Positions 62,363 through 64,000 of a stretch of DNA of 64,000 nucleotides are shown here, piece by piece. The stretch's first letter is position 1, and each line of letters starts with the position of its first letter. Location of the stretch: assembly GCA_018831195.1 (NCBI GenBank), contig JAHJDP010000061.1:1-64000 (forward strand), written 5' to 3'. Source of the DNA: Candidatus Eisenbacteria bacterium (GTDB lineage: Bacteria > Eisenbacteria > RBG-16-71-46 > CAIMUX01 > JAHJDP01). The position numbers and the translations under genes were made by a program. The notes beneath the pieces were generated by a model, which saw nothing but the letters and a program-made list of their open reading frames with translations, was not told the DNA's origin and made no database searches.

Positions 62363-62731
62363 ATGGAGCCGCAAGCGCGCGTCTTCGTCATCCTGCTGAG
62401 TTTTTTAGTTGTTCTGGTTGTGGTACGCCAATTGCGGCGTTGGAATTTAGGGCTGGAAGTGTCGATTCTCTGGCTTTCCGTTGCCTTTGGGGGGCTCCTT
62501 CTCGCTGTGGCGCAGAAGCTGGCCGACCGCGTCTCCCATTGGATCGGTATACAATATCCACCGGCCCTCTTTTTTCTAATAAGTTTGGTCGGAGGGCTGT
62601 TCATCCTGCTTCGAATGTCATCCACCATGGCGAAGCTGGAACATCAGAATCAGAAGCTGGCGCAGGAGATCGCGATATTGAAACATGAAGTGGAATCCAG
62701 CGGGCGACAACCGGGGGGCAAAGTAGATTGA
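62363..62731 (+). CDS. DUF2304 family small membrane protein
   Basis: ATG 62363 follows AGGAG by seven bases; 122 residues. Three hydrophobic helices lie at the N-terminus (FVILLSFLVVLVVVRQL, LWLSVAFGGLLLAVAQ, ALFFLISLVGGLFILLRM), followed by a coiled-coil-prone tail (MAKLEHQNQKLAQEIAILKHEVE). This is the DUF2304 layout; members lie beside GT2 enzymes and may anchor or regulate them. Its stop overlaps the TTG start of the helicase gene. Confidence 0.85.
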   Translation: MEPQARVFVILLSFLVVLVVVRQLRRWNLGLEVSILWLSVAFGGLLLAVAQKLADRVSHWIGIQYPPALFFLISLVGGLFILLRMSSTMAKLEHQNQKLAQEIAILKHEVESSGRQPGGKVD

Positions 62732-64000
62732 AGAACCAACGCTTCATTCAAGAAGTTTTTCAAGAAAACGGTGTTTTGGCAAGAGTCATAAGTGGTTACG
62801 AATGGCGCCCGGAACAGACCCGACTCGCCCAACGGGTGATGGAGACTTTCGATCGGACTGGAATTCTCATTGCGGAAGCCCCGACCGGCATCGGGAAATC
62901 ACTGGCCTATTTGGTGCCGGCGGCGCAATGGGCCCTCAAGAATGGCCCGGTCATCGTTTCCTCATACACAAAGACCCTGCAGGACCAGATTATAAAAAAT
63001 GACGCACCCCTCCTTTCGCGGTTGGTCCATCCCGACCTGCGCGTTGCGGTTCTTAAGGGACGGGGGAATTATCTCTGCCGCCGAAGATGGGAAATCTTCC
63101 GGCAGGAGGAAGGGTCGTCATTGGATGGCCAGTACCTGATCCAGCGTTTGGAAGGATGGGTCAAGTTAACCGAGACGGGAGATCTGGCCGAGGTGGCCGA
63201 TCTGGGCCGGCGTGCCTATCGATCTCTCCGGCGGATCACCTCACATCCACGCTTTTGTCAAAACGGCGTCTGCACGCCCGAGACGGGATGCTTCTACAAT
63301 ACGGCCCGGCGGCGTGCCATGGATTCGCAGATTGTTGTCGTCAATCACAGTCTCCTTCTGGCTGATCTTGCCATCTCGGGTGAAATTCTTCCCGAATCGG
63401 AGGCCATCATTATCGATGAGGCCCATCACCTGGCGGATGTCGCCCGTCAGAGCCTTTCGATTCAGCTCAGCCGCCGCGAAACAGAAGAGGCGCTGAGAGA
63501 GGCGGGTGGACTGGGAGAGCCCGGGGCCACTGACGCCTTGCGCCGGTTGGTCCGCGATTTGGCCCCTCCGGTCCGGCGAACTGAATGGATGGGTTCCCTT
63601 CGCCGCATTGAAGAGGCCGTTCATCGATGCCATGAGCGCACCGACTTCATTTTCCGAGGTCCACAGGATCCGATCCCGGAGAATGGATTCCGGCGCCGCT
63701 ACCGCACGGCGGATGAATCTCCCCTGCCGGCCGCGGAGACGGAGGATCTTCTGGGCGGTTTGTCCGAGATTGGGAGGGGATTGAGCAATCTTTTGGAAAG
63801 CCTTGAGGAGCTGGCGCCCGCCGGCGAACGGGATAACGAGCAGTGGAATCGCGTCCGGACCGGTATTGAGGAAATACGGAATTCTGATGCCGCGCTCCGG
63901 CATCTTCTCTCTCCTGATGATCCCGGCCGGGTGTATGCCTACGATCATGCGCCCGAAACCGGGCTCGTGCTCAAATCGATACCGCTCGATATCGGTGAAG
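62728..64000 (+). CDS. dinG: DinG/XPD-type ATP-dependent DNA helicase, 3' part beyond the window
   Basis: The frame starts at TTG 62728, overlapping the DUF2304 stop, after a GGGGGG site; 424 codons are in the window and the gene is still open at the edge. Motifs: Walker A in EAPTGIGKSLAYLVPA, SSYTKTLQDQI, and Walker B with the DEAH box IIIDEAHHLADVA. An XPD-like Fe-S cluster is shown by four cysteines, one in GRGNYLCRRRW and three in RFCQNGVCTPETGCFYN. The helicase unwinds DNA with 5'-3' polarity in its family and handles R-loops or stalled forks. No LexA box lies before the operon here. It shares the strand and spacing with GT2-DUF2304 rather than the repair genes. Confidence 0.9.
   Translation, partial: MKNQRFIQEVFQENGVLARVISGYEWRPEQTRLAQRVMETFDRTGILIAEAPTGIGKSLAYLVPAAQWALKNGPVIVSSYTKTLQDQIIKNDAPLLSRLVHPDLRVAVLKGRGNYLCRRRWEIFRQEEGSSLDGQYLIQRLEGWVKLTETGDLAEVADLGRRAYRSLRRITSHPRFCQNGVCTPETGCFYNTARRRAMDSQIVVVNHSLLLADLAISGEILPESEAIIIDEAHHLADVARQSLSIQLSRRETEEALREAGGLGEPGATDALRRLVRDLAPPVRRTEWMGSLRRIEEAVHRCHERTDFIFRGPQDPIPENGFRRRYRTADESPLPAAETEDLLGGLSEIGRGLSNLLESLEELAPAGERDNEQWNRVRTGIEEIRNSDAALRHLLSPDDPGRVYAYDHAPETGLVLKSIPLDIGE

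Noticed and set aside
1-64000. tRNA, rRNA, CRISPR array, prophage or toxin-antitoxin signals
   Set aside because: None seen: no direct-repeat arrays, no cloverleaf-like runs in gaps, and apart from the IS end at 1-139 no phage or mobility genes.

Overview
The window reads as one chromosomal segment of a Gram-negative (diderm) bacterium of the FCB kind, most like Candidatus Eisenbacteria or a close relative. That placement is an inference from several things seen here. Large secreted proteins carry FlgD-like C-terminal domains of the type IX sorting style. A porU-porV pair is present, although the rest of the gene content is not typical of Bacteroidota. There are Omp85, lipid-flippase and O-antigen genes. 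LexA boxes have the CGAAC-N4-GTTCG form, and SelD contains selenocysteine. GC content is moderately high, with AT-richer intergenic gaps.

Layout. 1-139 is the tail of an IS3-like element that has cut off the 5' part of a surface-protein gene (140-1546). 1868-4528 is a secreted FN3/DNRLRE protein. 4604-7162 (minus) is a hybrid histidine kinase, followed by a DEAD-box helicase and a cold-shock protein (7659-9189). A beta-helix protein lies on the minus strand (9295-10383). 10773-15852 holds a CCG-domain Fe-S protein with its DUF3501 partner, then lipoamide dehydrogenase, lipB and lipA. 15976-21600 is an SOS mutagenesis cassette: lexA, a small 84-aa protein, a catalytically intact Y-family polymerase and dnaE2, with a LexA box before lexA and a second before the small gene. 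selD (21635-22687, minus) is read through an in-frame UGA. 22803-30804 contains a 1011-aa secreted protein, putP, two paralogous FN3 lipoproteins, an IMPACT-family protein, a NUDIX hydrolase and pyrE. 31122-36098 has an M23 peptidase, accA, a PAP2-type membrane protein and a CBS protein. 36095-40531 (minus) is a lipid/polysaccharide block: an MsbA-like ABC exporter, a GT9 glycosyltransferase and an O-antigen ligase-like protein.

The most interesting region is 40746-59428. Nearly all of it is on the plus strand and it looks like an outer-membrane secretion and assembly locus. It encodes a Trm112-like protein, a PorU-like C25 sortase/peptidase, PorV, an M6 metalloprotease with a C-terminal sorting-type domain, two small GAGQ/GWGQ membrane proteins, a beta-propeller protein, a 1121-aa predicted outer-membrane protein with SprA-style sequence motifs, a TamA/BamA-like Omp85 protein and a SurA/PpiC-type lipoprotein. 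I infer a type IX-like export and anchoring system outside the classical Bacteroidota setting. Its likely cargo includes at least three other proteins in the window that end in a FlgD-like domain with a basic C-terminal residue.

The end of the window holds ligA (minus), a GT2 glycosyltransferase, a DUF2304 protein and the first part of a DinG/XPD-type helicase that runs off the edge. I saw no rRNA, tRNA or CRISPR array. Several gene starts were moved downstream, or in the case of selD upstream, from the longest open frame because of ribosome binding sites, signal peptides or recoding; each entry says so.
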